Positions 12,273-19,672 are shown, numbered from the stretch's first letter. The stretch: 64,000 bases of DNA from Weissella ceti (GCF_018394055.1 NZ_CP074441.1:1-64000), one strand, 5' to 3'. Notes: generated by a model not told the origin, from the sequence alone. Translations and numbers: made by a program.

Positions 12273-13526
12273 ATGAGTCAATGGCAAGGTTTTTATAAAT
12301 TATCGTGGGCAGATAGAGTAAAGTTAACTGCTGCGAATAAAGAATTAGATGACCAACAAGTCGCATTGATTGAAGCAAACTACGATGCAGTTGGATCACA
12401 ATTAGTTGAGAACTATCTATATAACTTTGGTGTACCAACTGGTCTGCTATTAGATCTACCGGTTAATGGCCAATTAGTTGTGGTGCCAATGACGACTGAA
12501 GAGCCTAGTGTGATTGCAGCTGCCAATAACGGAGCTAAGATGATGCGGGCTGGGGACGGTGTTCATACTAAAATGACACAACGCTTAGTTCGTGGCCAAG
12601 TCATTTTGACCGACGTAACTGATTTTCAAGCATTGGGTCAATGGATTGCTGAAGAAGAGACTAACCTAATTGATCAAATTAATGCTACGCGCCCATCAAT
12701 GGTTAAACGAGGTGGTGGGTTAAAGAAACTAGAAGTGCAAGTATTAGATGATTCTACTGCTGAAGTTACTTTATTCGTAGACACACAAGCAGCAATGGGA
12801 GCGAATGTTGTTAATTCTCTATCTGAAGCTGTAAGTCGTCTACTGCGCGCACAGGGATACAATGTCTTGATGGGCATTCTATCTAACTATGCAACCGAAA
12901 GCATCGTCGAAGCTGAGGTACGTATTCCAGTGGATGCGTTGAAAGCAAAAGATGGAACGGCTGGTGATGTTGTTGCGCAAAAGATTGCCCAAGCGAGTTA
13001 TATAGAAGAACTAACACCATATCGTGCGGTTACTTCTAATAAAGGTATTATGAATGGGGTAGAAGCAGTTGCGCTTGCTAGTGGGAATGACACTCGAGCA
13101 ATTAATGCAGCATTACATGCATATGCCAGTCGCAATGGACAATATCGTGGATTGGTTAATTGGACGGTTGAAGGGGATGCATTAGTTGGACGTACTGAAA
13201 TGCCAATCTTAATTGGTGTTGTTGGGGGATCAATTGGCATTGTGCCAGCCGTTAAACTAAACCATGTATTGATGGGGATGCCAGATGTTGAACAACTATC
13301 AAACATTTTGGCTGCAACTGCATTAGCACAAAACCTTGCTGCTTTACGTGCTTTAGTATCAACCGGGATTCAAGCAGGACACATGGCCTTGCAAGGGAAG
13401 TCGCTTGCCTTGCAAGTAGGTGCATCACCAGAAGAAGTGCCACAATTAGCTGCGGCATTAGAAGCAGGTGGGAAATTTGATGAATTAACTGCCCGTACTT
13501 TGTTATCAGCATTGCGCGAACAGTAA
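12273..13526 (+). CDS. mvaA: Hydroxymethylglutaryl-CoA reductase (class II)
   Basis: Catalyses reduction of HMG-CoA to mevalonate, the committed step of the mevalonate route to isoprenoids used by lactic acid bacteria. The 417-residue protein shows class II features: TTEEPSVIAAANNGAKM with Glu76/Glu77, NKGIMNGVEAVALASGNDTRA with Lys257 and Asp273, GGSIGIVPAVK, and the late catalytic His370 in AGHMALQ. ATG 12273 is preceded by AAGGAAGG. The following gene (13581) lies 54 bp downstream with no terminator visible, so the two may share a transcript. Confidence 0.94.
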   Translation: MSQWQGFYKLSWADRVKLTAANKELDDQQVALIEANYDAVGSQLVENYLYNFGVPTGLLLDLPVNGQLVVVPMTTEEPSVIAAANNGAKMMRAGDGVHTKMTQRLVRGQVILTDVTDFQALGQWIAEEETNLIDQINATRPSMVKRGGGLKKLEVQVLDDSTAEVTLFVDTQAAMGANVVNSLSEAVSRLLRAQGYNVLMGILSNYATESIVEAEVRIPVDALKAKDGTAGDVVAQKIAQASYIEELTPYRAVTSNKGIMNGVEAVALASGNDTRAINAALHAYASRNGQYRGLVNWTVEGDALVGRTEMPILIGVVGGSIGIVPAVKLNHVLMGMPDVEQLSNILAATALAQNLAALRALVSTGIQAGHMALQGKSLALQVGASPEEVPQLAAALEAGGKFDELTARTLLSALREQ

Positions 13527-13580
13527 AAAACATATTAAGATAGAGTAATACTGTATATTTACGTAAAGGAAGAAACAAAC

Positions 13581-14531
13581 ATGATTTTTTCAGAAGATAC
13601 ACAACGTTTGTTGGAACAAGCAAACGCGATTTACCCAGGATCAATTATTCTACGTGCATCAGGTGAAAAGACTGGTGTGATTAATAACGAACAAGTGCAA
13701 ACAGAAATGCTTGGATCTCGTATGATGTTGGAAGTTACTGACATGACTTCACCTGATTTTGTGGCAACACATGAATTGTTGCACATGGTTCTTTCATTGA
13801 ATGGTTTCCCACAAGTATTCTTCCAATTGGAAACAGAAGAGGAAGAATTGACGGAACAAATGATTGTTATGGGAACATACCTATATCAACCAGCCGCCAA
13901 CATCATTGTTTACCGTGAACAAGCCAATCATGGACTAATGACTGAAGAAGTTGTTGCTGCATACGCAAAGGGCGTTCTTGGACAATTGACTAAGGAAGAT
14001 GGTTCACGCTCAGAATCAGCTTTGCGTTTCCTAACATTGTTAGATGCCAAGATCTTCATGGCATCTACTGATATGGATACAACAAAGTACACAGATAGCT
14101 TTAACGATCTATTCCCAGAAGCGTGGACAGCTGCAGAAACTTTGTTTGCAAAGATGGATATCACAAAGGTTCAAGATCCAGCTTCAGTTCACCATGCGAT
14201 TATGGATGTCTTCACTGGGTTCGATGAACAGATGAAGGCATGGGACTTACCAGAACTAAATGCACAAGAATTCTGCACAGTGACACCTGTCTTGTCAGAA
14301 CGTCAAATGCGTTTGAAGGTAAATCAAGTCTTCGAAATTAAGCATGTACCATATGTAAACCGTACAACTAAGTCAGCAGCTTTCGTTGGAATGGGAAAGA
14401 AGGACCACCAAAACAGTTTTGTTTTGGCAGTTCCTGTTGATGCATCGCCAGAATTTTTCAAAGAAACCTACAATTTGACGGTTCAAGAGTTGTTTGATCA
14501 ACTTCAACAACCATTTACTTTGCGAGATTAA
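13581..14531 (+). CDS. IpaB/EvcA-annotated-type protein with HELLH motif
   Basis: A 316-residue soluble protein that resembles proteins annotated as IpaB/EvcA family in lactobacilli. That name is historical and says nothing reliable about function. There is no signal peptide or membrane segment. Residues 64-68 read HELLH, which matches the HExxH zinc-metallopeptidase motif and lies in a hydrophobic context (VATHELLHMVLSL). A later NxxxE or Glu third ligand cannot be assigned with confidence. The start ATG has AAAGGAAG upstream. The gene follows mvaA and ends at a terminator. I infer a possible metal-dependent hydrolase, at low certainty. Confidence 0.75.
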   Translation: MIFSEDTQRLLEQANAIYPGSIILRASGEKTGVINNEQVQTEMLGSRMMLEVTDMTSPDFVATHELLHMVLSLNGFPQVFFQLETEEEELTEQMIVMGTYLYQPAANIIVYREQANHGLMTEEVVAAYAKGVLGQLTKEDGSRSESALRFLTLLDAKIFMASTDMDTTKYTDSFNDLFPEAWTAAETLFAKMDITKVQDPASVHHAIMDVFTGFDEQMKAWDLPELNAQEFCTVTPVLSERQMRLKVNQVFEIKHVPYVNRTTKSAAFVGMGKKDHQNSFVLAVPVDASPEFFKETYNLTVQELFDQLQQPFTLRD

Positions 14532-14548
14532 GCTTTAAAACAATAGAA

Positions 14549-14602
14549 TAAATACCCCTCGGATATATAACTTACATAGTTTATCGCTGAGGGGTATTTT
14601 TA
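14549..14602 (+). terminator. Terminator after the HELLH protein
   Basis: AATACCCCTC (14551-14560) pairs with GAGGGGTATT (14589-14598), followed by T residues. Confidence 0.8.
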
Positions 14603-14625
14603 TTTAAAAAACATGGCAAAAAGCG

Positions 14626-14654
14626 TTGACAGTACGCACTCTAGTCTGTAATAT
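14626..14654 (+). promoter_or_regulatory. rrn-type promoter P1
   Basis: Perfect -35 TTGACA (14626-14631), 17-bp spacer and -10 TAATAT (14649-14654). The same AAAGCGTTGACA context recurs at the second promoter 131 bp downstream. Confidence 0.85.
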
Positions 14655-14756
14655 AGTAGAAGTTGTCAGGGGCAAACAGATAAGCCAACCCTTAGGGGCG
14701 CAAGTCATTTGCTTAATCGCTTCTCAAAAAAGTTTTAAAAAACTTTTGAAAAAGCG

Positions 14757-14785
14757 TTGACATCCATATCGTTTCGCGATATGAT
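14757..14785 (+). promoter_or_regulatory. rrn-type promoter P2
   Basis: Perfect -35 TTGACA (14757-14762), 17-bp spacer and -10 TATGAT (14780-14785). A tandem P1/P2 pair is typical of rRNA operons. Confidence 0.85.
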
Positions 14786-14964
14786 AATTAAGTTGTCTCA
14801 GGGAGATGCAAATCACCTAAACGAAACAACGAAGTAGATCATTGAAAACTGAATATCGTTTCGATGTAACAAATGTGTAGGTCGACCAACTATTAGTTGG
14901 TCCAAACATTTGCGAAGTCAATTCGCTAGTAAATTCGTTTAACATCGTAAGTCTTGAATATACC
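14786..14964 (+). other. rRNA-operon leader and processing stem without 16S/23S
   Basis: After P2 comes a boxA-like antitermination segment (ATTGAAAACT, 14841-14850), as found in rRNA leaders and spacers. A long imperfect hairpin follows (CAAATGT 14870-14876 with ACATTTG 14906-14912, and GACCAAC 14884-14890 with GTTGGTC 14896-14902). An outer pair is CGATGT at 14862-14867 with ACATCG at 14942-14947. In an ordinary operon, stems like this embrace the 16S or 23S gene. Here the loop is only five bases, and 5S follows directly. No 16S or 23S sequence is present. Confidence 0.6.
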
Positions 14965-14965
14965 G

Positions 14966-15082
14966 TGTTGTGATGATGGCATTGAGGCCACACCTGTTCC
15001 CATACCGAACACAGAAGTTAAGCTCAATAGCGCCAAAAGTAGTTGGGGGATCGCCCCCTGCGAGGATAGGACGTCGCAATGC
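14966..15082 (+). rRNA. rrf: 5S ribosomal RNA, copy 1
   Basis: About 117 nt with conserved 5S segments (CCATACCGAACACAGAAG, AAGCTCAATAGCGCC, TGCGAGGATAGGACG). The ends pair to form helix I. It lies directly downstream of the rrn-type promoters and leader and upstream of tRNA-Asn. Confidence 0.96.
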
Positions 15083-15087
15083 ATTAT

Positions 15088-15160
15088 TCCGAATTAGCTC
15101 AGTTGGTAGAGCACACGACTGTTAATCGTGTTGTCGTCGGTTCGAGCCCGACATTCGGAG
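15088..15160 (+). tRNA. tRNA-Asn (GTT), copy 1
   Basis: 73-nt cloverleaf. Acceptor TCCGAAT pairs with ATTCGGA, the anticodon loop carries GTT, and the T arm is GGTTCGAGCCC. It starts five bases after 5S copy 1; CCA is not encoded. Confidence 0.97.
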
Positions 15161-15168
15161 TCTGATTT

Positions 15169-15241
15169 GCCGACTTAGCTCAGTTGGTAGAGCAACGGTA
15201 TCGTAAACCGTAGGTCGAGGGTTCGAATCCCCCAGTCGGCA
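15169..15241 (+). tRNA. tRNA-Thr (CGT)
   Basis: 73-nt cloverleaf. Acceptor GCCGACT pairs with AGTCGGC; the anticodon stem ACGGT/ACCGT encloses a loop with CGT, reading ACG. Confidence 0.95.
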
Positions 15242-15324
15242 TTATGATGAAAGGTAAGCCTTGTACCTTGTATGAGGTTTTTCTTTTGTGGTAATGCCGC
15301 CGGCCATGAAAATTAAATGTGTTT

Positions 15325-15397
15325 GGACGTTTAGCTCAGCTGGGAGAGCACCTGCCTTACAAGCAGGGGGTCACAGGTTCGATCCCTGTAACGTCCA
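15325..15397 (+). tRNA. tRNA-Val (TAC), copy 1
   Basis: 73-nt cloverleaf. Acceptor GGACGTT pairs with AACGTCC, anticodon TAC. It is identical to the gene at 24841-24913. Confidence 0.97.
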
Positions 15398-15430
15398 TCG
15401 GTTACATCAGTAACCAGGCAATAACATATT

Positions 15431-15503
15431 GCCGACTTAGCTCAGTTGGTAGAGCATCGCTCTTGTAAAGCGAGGGTCGAAGGTTCGAGTCCTTTAGTCG
15501 GCA
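15431..15503 (+). tRNA. tRNA-Thr (TGT)
   Basis: 73-nt cloverleaf. Acceptor GCCGACT pairs with AGTCGGC, anticodon TGT. It is the last gene of the first 5S-tRNA unit and is followed by a terminator. Confidence 0.97.
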
Positions 15504-15514
15504 TCATGTAAAAT

Positions 15515-15549
15515 GGTCTTAGTAGTTCATCTACTAAGGCTATTTTTTT
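15515..15549 (+). terminator. Terminator of first 5S-tRNA unit
   Basis: CTTAGTAG (15518-15525) pairs with CTACTAAG (15531-15538), followed by a T run. Confidence 0.9.
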
Positions 15550-15597
15550 GTTTTAAAAAGGAAGAAAGGATGTTGTGAATACGTTTGCGAAAGGCTA

Positions 15598-15626
15598 TTG
15601 ACAATCACGCCATCATTCGGTAATAT
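15598..15626 (+). promoter_or_regulatory. Promoter dedicated to the second 5S-tRNA unit
   Basis: -35 TTGACA (15598-15603), 17-bp spacer and -10 TAATAT (15621-15626; a TATAAT overlaps at 15624-15629). 5S copy 2 starts about 20 bases downstream, so no 16S or 23S can belong to this unit. Confidence 0.85.
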
Positions 15627-15647
15627 AATATCTCGTAAGACATATCG

Positions 15648-15764
15648 TGTTGTGACGATGGCATTGAGGCCACACCTGTTTCCATACCGAACACAGAAGT
15701 TAAGCTCAATAGCGCCAAAAGTAGTTGGGGGATCGCCCCCTGCGAGGATAGGACGTCGCAATGC
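15648..15764 (+). rRNA. rrf: 5S ribosomal RNA, copy 2
   Basis: About 117 nt, differing from copy 1 by two transitions near the 5' end. It lies directly behind its own promoter and forms a short unit with tRNA-Asn copy 2. Confidence 0.96.
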
Positions 15765-15769
15765 ATTAT

Positions 15770-15842
15770 TCCGAATTAGCTCAGTTGGTAGAGCACACGA
15801 CTGTTAATCGTGTTGTCGTCGGTTCGAGCCCGACATTCGGAG
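15770..15842 (+). tRNA. tRNA-Asn (GTT), copy 2
   Basis: Identical to 15088-15160. It is part of a duplicated 5S-tRNA-Asn block of roughly 197 bp. Confidence 0.97.
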
Positions 15843-15846
15843 TCTG

Positions 15847-15884
15847 AAAAGCACCCACTGTTCTCAGTGAGGTGTTTTTATTTT
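15847..15884 (+). terminator. Terminator of second 5S-tRNA unit
   Basis: Hairpin with arms CACC-CACTG and CAGTG-A-GGTG (15852-15874), followed by T residues. It also precedes the next coding gene. Confidence 0.75.
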
Positions 15885-15904
15885 ACTTTCAAAGGAAGTG
15901 GCGC

Positions 15905-16546
15905 ATGGTTAAGCAAGGGAAGTTCGCAAGTTCAACACGATCAGTACATGGGAAAACACAACGTTATAAAGCGGTTTCTGGTGCGGCTAAAATCACGCGC
16001 GATGATGCACCAGAATTTATGATGGTACGTTATCATTTAACACGTGGTAAAAAACAATCAGATCTTGTAGAAAAAACCATGCTACGGCTTCTAGATGCGT
16101 TTGTGCCTATGTTACTTACAAATGATGGAGACATCGATAACACGCTAACAGAGCACATGAAATTAGCCTCTATTCAAGTACCTTGGCAATACTATAAAGT
16201 CGTCACAGATGAATGGACGCCATTTATGAAATGGGTTAAAAAAGAGTTCTTGGCGATGCCATTAATAGAACAAGTATTATTAAAAAACGTGGACGTAGAC
16301 GTACATGCGCTTGTGGGACATCAATTGGCCATTAATTGGTGGTTAATGCAAAGTGGTGGTAATGCACAACGTTTAGCGACGGTTACACCTGACAAAATTA
16401 CGAGCTTGGCAACAACTTTCTTACCAAATGGACAGATTGATTGGACTGTTGTGGCAACAATCTATTCAACGGTGCAATACACACCAGATACAGCGTTTGA
16501 TGAGGAAACTGTGACGTGGTTGAACGGCTTGAACGAATTGCATTAA
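15905..16546 (+). CDS. Hypothetical protein, 213 residues
   Basis: Not recognised. It begins MVKQGKFASSTRSVHGKTQR with a basic N-terminus and has a largely helical, soluble middle (MLRLLDAFVPMLLTNDG, LAINWWLMQSG). There is no signal peptide or clear membrane segment. ATG 15905 was chosen because AAAGGAAG lies six bases upstream. An earlier in-frame start at 15872 overlaps the upstream tRNA terminator and has no SD. The gene lies between the 5S-tRNA units and a bidirectional terminator and appears monocistronic. Confidence 0.75.
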   Translation: MVKQGKFASSTRSVHGKTQRYKAVSGAAKITRDDAPEFMMVRYHLTRGKKQSDLVEKTMLRLLDAFVPMLLTNDGDIDNTLTEHMKLASIQVPWQYYKVVTDEWTPFMKWVKKEFLAMPLIEQVLLKNVDVDVHALVGHQLAINWWLMQSGGNAQRLATVTPDKITSLATTFLPNGQIDWTVVATIYSTVQYTPDTAFDEETVTWLNGLNELH

Positions 16547-16573
16547 AATTAGGAACGTTTTTAAAAATAAAAT

Positions 16574-16608
16574 GTAAAAAGGGTAGCGCATAAGCGCTAC
16601 CCTTTTCT
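16574..16608. terminator. Bidirectional terminator
   Basis: AAAAAGGGTAGCGC (16576-16589) pairs perfectly with GCGCTACCCTTTT. It has A-rich and T-rich flanks and lies between convergent genes. Confidence 0.92.
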
Positions 16609-16648
16609 TTATTATGTCTTGATTTTGATGAAGGTGTTTAGGTAAGGC

Positions 16649-17491
16649 TTATTCACGAGTACTGTCAATTGCAGTACGCATTTCGTCCACGATACCTTGT
16701 GTATCTTTTTCTAACTTCACCCCTACTAATGTAAATAAACTATCTACAATTGTAATTTGAGCAACAAGAGAAGACATTGATTCACTACGCATGTTAACTT
16801 CTTCAGCGGAACTGGCCAAAACTAGATCGGCGAGATTAGCCAAAATTGAATTAGGAAAAGCAGTAATCGCAATCACCTTTACGTCATTGGCTTTTAGTTG
16901 GCGTGTAATCTTCAAAGTATCTTTATTACGCCCCGAGTGCGAAATAACAATTGCCACATCACCTTTACGCATACGAACAGATTGCATCAACTGCACGTCG
17001 TAATCTGGGTGTTGTTCGACATCTAAGGGTGTACGTAATAGCTTGTGGTAACCGTTTAGTGCGACAATTGAAGAACCACCAATTCCAAATAAACCAACAC
17101 GACGGGCTGAAATAAGCCAATCAGCGGCTGTATGCCATGCTTGTGGGTCAATCATCTCATAAGTAGAGTCAACAGCATTCTTAGCCCCATTAAACACTTT
17201 ATGAACGATTTGTTCGGTATTATCTTGCGGAGCGATTTCACCGAAGAAAGTATTTGATGGTTGGCTAGGGACAGCCAGACTTAATGAAAATTCACGGTAT
17301 GAGCTAAAGCCAATTCGCTTAACAAAACGAGAAACGGTGGCCGTAGATACATCGGCACCATTGGCTAGGCCCTGAACAGTTAACGATTTTTTGTCGGTAT
17401 TTTCATTTAGAATATAATCAGCGATTTTTTGATCTGCTTTCCCAAGTTGTGCGTGTAATGATTTGATACGCGCGTATGCAGATTGTGCCAT
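16649..17491 (-). CDS. MurR/RpiR-family transcriptional regulator
   Basis: A 280-residue regulator with an N-terminal RpiR helix-turn-helix (about 15-75: IADYILNENTDKK, NGADVSTATVSRFVKRIGFS) and a C-terminal SIS sugar-phosphate-binding domain (about 125-255: VGLFGIGGSSIVALNGYHKL, DVAIVISHSGRNKDTLK). The SIS domain usually senses phosphosugars. It is divergent from gnd (6-phosphogluconate dehydrogenase) across a 143-bp gap with palindromes. I infer that it controls gnd, and perhaps itself, in response to a pentose-phosphate intermediate. The minus-strand start at 17491 has AAGAGGTG upstream. Confidence 0.92.
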   Translation of the reverse strand: MAQSAYARIKSLHAQLGKADQKIADYILNENTDKKSLTVQGLANGADVSTATVSRFVKRIGFSSYREFSLSLAVPSQPSNTFFGEIAPQDNTEQIVHKVFNGAKNAVDSTYEMIDPQAWHTAADWLISARRVGLFGIGGSSIVALNGYHKLLRTPLDVEQHPDYDVQLMQSVRMRKGDVAIVISHSGRNKDTLKITRQLKANDVKVIAITAFPNSILANLADLVLASSAEEVNMRSESMSSLVAQITIVDSLFTLVGVKLEKDTQGIVDEMRTAIDSTRE

Positions 17492-17536
17492 ACTGACACC
17501 TCTTTTCCAATAAAATGTAAAAACTTGCGTCCTTTA

Positions 17537-17551
17537 TGTAAATATTTTACA
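17537..17551. promoter_or_regulatory. Candidate RpiR operator
   Basis: Perfect palindrome TGTAAA-TAT-TTTACA, centred between the divergent regulator and gnd and just upstream of the gnd -35. A second near-palindrome (TTGCAAAGT...ACTTTTGCA, 17561-17583) overlaps the promoter itself. Binding is inferred from position only. Confidence 0.5.
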
Positions 17552-17560
17552 ACATTTCTC

Positions 17561-17590
17561 TTGCAAAGTGAAAAACTTTTGCACTATAAT
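17561..17590 (+). promoter_or_regulatory. gnd promoter
   Basis: -35 TTGCAA (17561-17566), 18-bp spacer and -10 TATAAT (17585-17590), 45 bp upstream of the gnd start. Confidence 0.7.
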
Positions 17591-17634
17591 GTAGGGGTAG
17601 ATAAATAATAAAAAAGAAAATAGAGGTATTCATA

Positions 17635-18543
17635 ATGAAGTTCGCAATGATCGGTCTTGGAAAGATGGGATTGAACCTAGTTAAGAACGCTGTTGATAAC
17701 GGCAACGAAGTTGTTGTATTCGACTTGAACAAGGATTTTGTTGCTGAAGCAGCTGCATACTCAGACGCAGTTACTCCATCAGAATCAATCGACGACATGT
17801 TGGCAAAGTTGCCATCACCAAAGATCGCTTGGGTAATGGTTCCTGCTGGGGTTCCAACTAACTCAACTATCGATACTTTGATCGAAAAGATGGAAGCCGG
17901 AGACATGATCATCGACGGTGGAAACTCAAACTACAAGGACAACTTGGAACAAAACAAGCGCACTACTGCTGCTGGAATCAAGTTCTTCGACGCTGGTACT
18001 TCAGGAGGAATGTCTGGAGCACGTAACGGTGGAAACTTCATGATCGGTGGAGATGACGAAGAAGCTTGGAAGGTTCTAGAACCTTTGTTCAAGGGAATCG
18101 CTTTGGAAGATGGTTACCTATACACAGGACGTTTGGGATCAGGTCACTACTTGAAGATGGTCCACAACGGAATCGAATACGGAATGATGCAAGCCATCGC
18201 CGAAGGATTCGAAATCTTGGAAGCTTCACAATTCGACTACGACTACGAAGCCGTAGCTAAGTTGTGGAACCACGGATCAGTTGTTCGTTCATGGTTGATG
18301 GAATTGGCTGAAGAACAATTCGCCAAGGACCCTAAGCTATCAGCTATCTCAGGACGTATGCACTCATCTGGTGAAGGTAAGTGGACTGTTGAAGAATCAT
18401 TGGACTTGGATGTACCAGCTCCAGTTATCGCATTGTCATTGATGATGCGTTACCGTTCATTGCAAGAAGACACTTTCACTGGTAAGGTTGTCTCAGCTTT
18501 GCGTAACGGATTCGGTGGACACGCCATGGACGCTGCTAAGTAA
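17635..18543 (+). CDS. gnd: 6-phosphogluconate dehydrogenase, decarboxylating (short form)
   Basis: Oxidatively decarboxylates 6-phosphogluconate to ribulose 5-phosphate, a central step of heterofermentative sugar use. At 302 residues it is the short family form rather than the ~470-residue form. The Rossmann motif GLGKMGLNLVKNAVDNG is followed by VVVFDLN, where the acidic Asp after the second strand suggests NAD+ rather than NADP+ preference (inference). Substrate-binding motifs are DGGNSNYKD, DAGTSGGMSGARNG and LKMVHNGIEYG. Strongly biased codons suggest high expression. It is divergent from an RpiR regulator and followed by a terminator. The zwf gene lies 36 kb away. Confidence 0.95.
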   Translation: MKFAMIGLGKMGLNLVKNAVDNGNEVVVFDLNKDFVAEAAAYSDAVTPSESIDDMLAKLPSPKIAWVMVPAGVPTNSTIDTLIEKMEAGDMIIDGGNSNYKDNLEQNKRTTAAGIKFFDAGTSGGMSGARNGGNFMIGGDDEEAWKVLEPLFKGIALEDGYLYTGRLGSGHYLKMVHNGIEYGMMQAIAEGFEILEASQFDYDYEAVAKLWNHGSVVRSWLMELAEEQFAKDPKLSAISGRMHSSGEGKWTVEESLDLDVPAPVIALSLMMRYRSLQEDTFTGKVVSALRNGFGGHAMDAAK

Positions 18544-18568
18544 GCAACGTTTTAAAATGAATCAAATT

Positions 18569-18604
18569 AAACACCTAATGGTTTCGGCCGTTAGGTGTTT
18601 TTTA
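18569..18604 (+). terminator. gnd terminator
   Basis: ACACCTAA (18571-18578) pairs with TTAGGTGT (18591-18598), plus a GGC-type inner stem, followed by six T. Confidence 0.9.
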
Positions 18605-18723
18605 TGCTTGTAAAAGATTAGGCGCGTCATTTCAGAGCGAGGGATGTTGTATAATGGAAAGATATAATAAGAAAAATTACTGAGTTTCTGAAATGGACCA
18701 ATAATTAAAAACGGGGAAGTATA

Positions 18724-19368
18724 ATGACGGATACATTAGTTGTAAATGTAAAAATGAATAATGTCACAGCTAAGTGGCAAGACAAAGAAGTGGCAGTAGA
18801 ATTACCTGCTAACTTTACGGCTGAACAATTGATGACAAGTGTAAGTGAAGTCATTGTAGATGCATTGGCTGGACAAACACCAGCAGCCATTGAAGTCGTA
18901 AATGAAATTGATGGTCTAGTCGTTTTGAACGAAGCATCTGAGAGTGTAACACCAGTTATGTTTGCCGATGACAATGATGCCCACTTTATTGAAGCATTGA
19001 CAATGAACGGCATTGGTGGTCAATTGGAACGTAAGAATGGGCATGCATTAACAACTGGAACACCGGTTATTCAAGTGTTGCGTTTGAAGAATAACATGGC
19101 AGATGTTTACGCGCATGCGGCAATGTACCGTACAGTAACGGCATACTTGCGTTCAATGCTAACAGGACAAAATATTGTGACTGTTGAAGAAGCGAAGCTA
19201 ACTGGACTATTCGATCAAGAAATAAATAAGTGGGATACGCAAGGTTTGGCATTAACAGATTTAACTGTTATTCAATTACCTGAAATTGGTAATGTAGTTG
19301 CGCACGATTTAACAAATAATGTGTTGGTAGAAAAAATGTCAACATTACCTAGCGTAAAAGTGCGCTAG
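18724..19368 (+). CDS. Hypothetical protein, 214 residues
   Basis: Not recognised. It is an acidic, soluble protein starting MTDTLVVNVKMNNVTAKWQD, without a signal peptide or membrane segments. The first ~55 residues look like a small ubiquitin- or YukD-like beta-rich domain (short strands then a helix, FTAEQLMTSVSEVIVDAL), but this is only a pattern impression. ATG 18724 has GGGGAAG upstream. It is bounded by the gnd terminator and the promoter of the downstream structured RNA, so it is probably monocistronic. Confidence 0.7.
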   Translation: MTDTLVVNVKMNNVTAKWQDKEVAVELPANFTAEQLMTSVSEVIVDALAGQTPAAIEVVNEIDGLVVLNEASESVTPVMFADDNDAHFIEALTMNGIGGQLERKNGHALTTGTPVIQVLRLKNNMADVYAHAAMYRTVTAYLRSMLTGQNIVTVEEAKLTGLFDQEINKWDTQGLALTDLTVIQLPEIGNVVAHDLTNNVLVEKMSTLPSVKVR

Positions 19369-19382
19369 ACTAGGCATTCATG

Positions 19383-19672
19383 TGCTATAATGGCTTTGTT
19401 ATCGGAGATGCAGTTAACTAGGGAGTGATGACCCGGAGTTGCCAGAAACGGAAGGTTCGATGCCTTGCTGTCCGGTAATGGTGATATTTGGAGGTGAAGG
19501 ACCAAATATCATCGGAGAAAAGTTTATATTGAGAAGTGATGAGCTCAATATAAGGGGATTTGTTGGTTGTGTGGTAACAACCAACAAGGATTATGGTGAA
19601 ATTTCAGTAAATCTTGGTGGGTTTACTGAGAGCGAAGATCTGCACTCGTTGAGCGAGACAGATCTTTTTTTA
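19383..19672 (+). ncRNA. Multi-hairpin structured RNA of unknown family (about 275 nt)
   Basis: An extended -10 promoter (TGC-TATAAT, 19383-19391) is followed by a chain of hairpins and a strong terminator, with no ribosome binding site or plausible gene. Stems seen directly: CCGGA 19433-19437 with TCCGG 19471-19475; a 10-bp stem 19482-19491/19502-19511; a 9-bp stem 19525-19533/19544-19552; an 11-bp stem 19560-19570/19577-19587; a 7-8 bp stem 19604-19611/19622-19629; and terminator stem 19636-19642/19659-19665. Three of the apical loops are exactly 10 nt. I could not match it to RNase P, tmRNA, SRP, 6S or a known riboswitch. It could be a leader of the following oxidoreductase gene, but the terminator and separate operator region argue for an independent RNA. 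Confidence 0.7.
19636..19672 (+). terminator. Terminator of the multi-hairpin RNA
   Basis: AGATCTG (19636-19642) pairs with CAGATCT (19659-19665), with an inner CTCG/CGAG stem and then seven T. Confidence 0.92.

Noticed and set aside
14597-14964. Possible CRISPR or mobile element in the rrn leader region
   Set aside because: No direct repeats with spacers, no transposase and no terminal inverted repeats; the content fits an rRNA leader.
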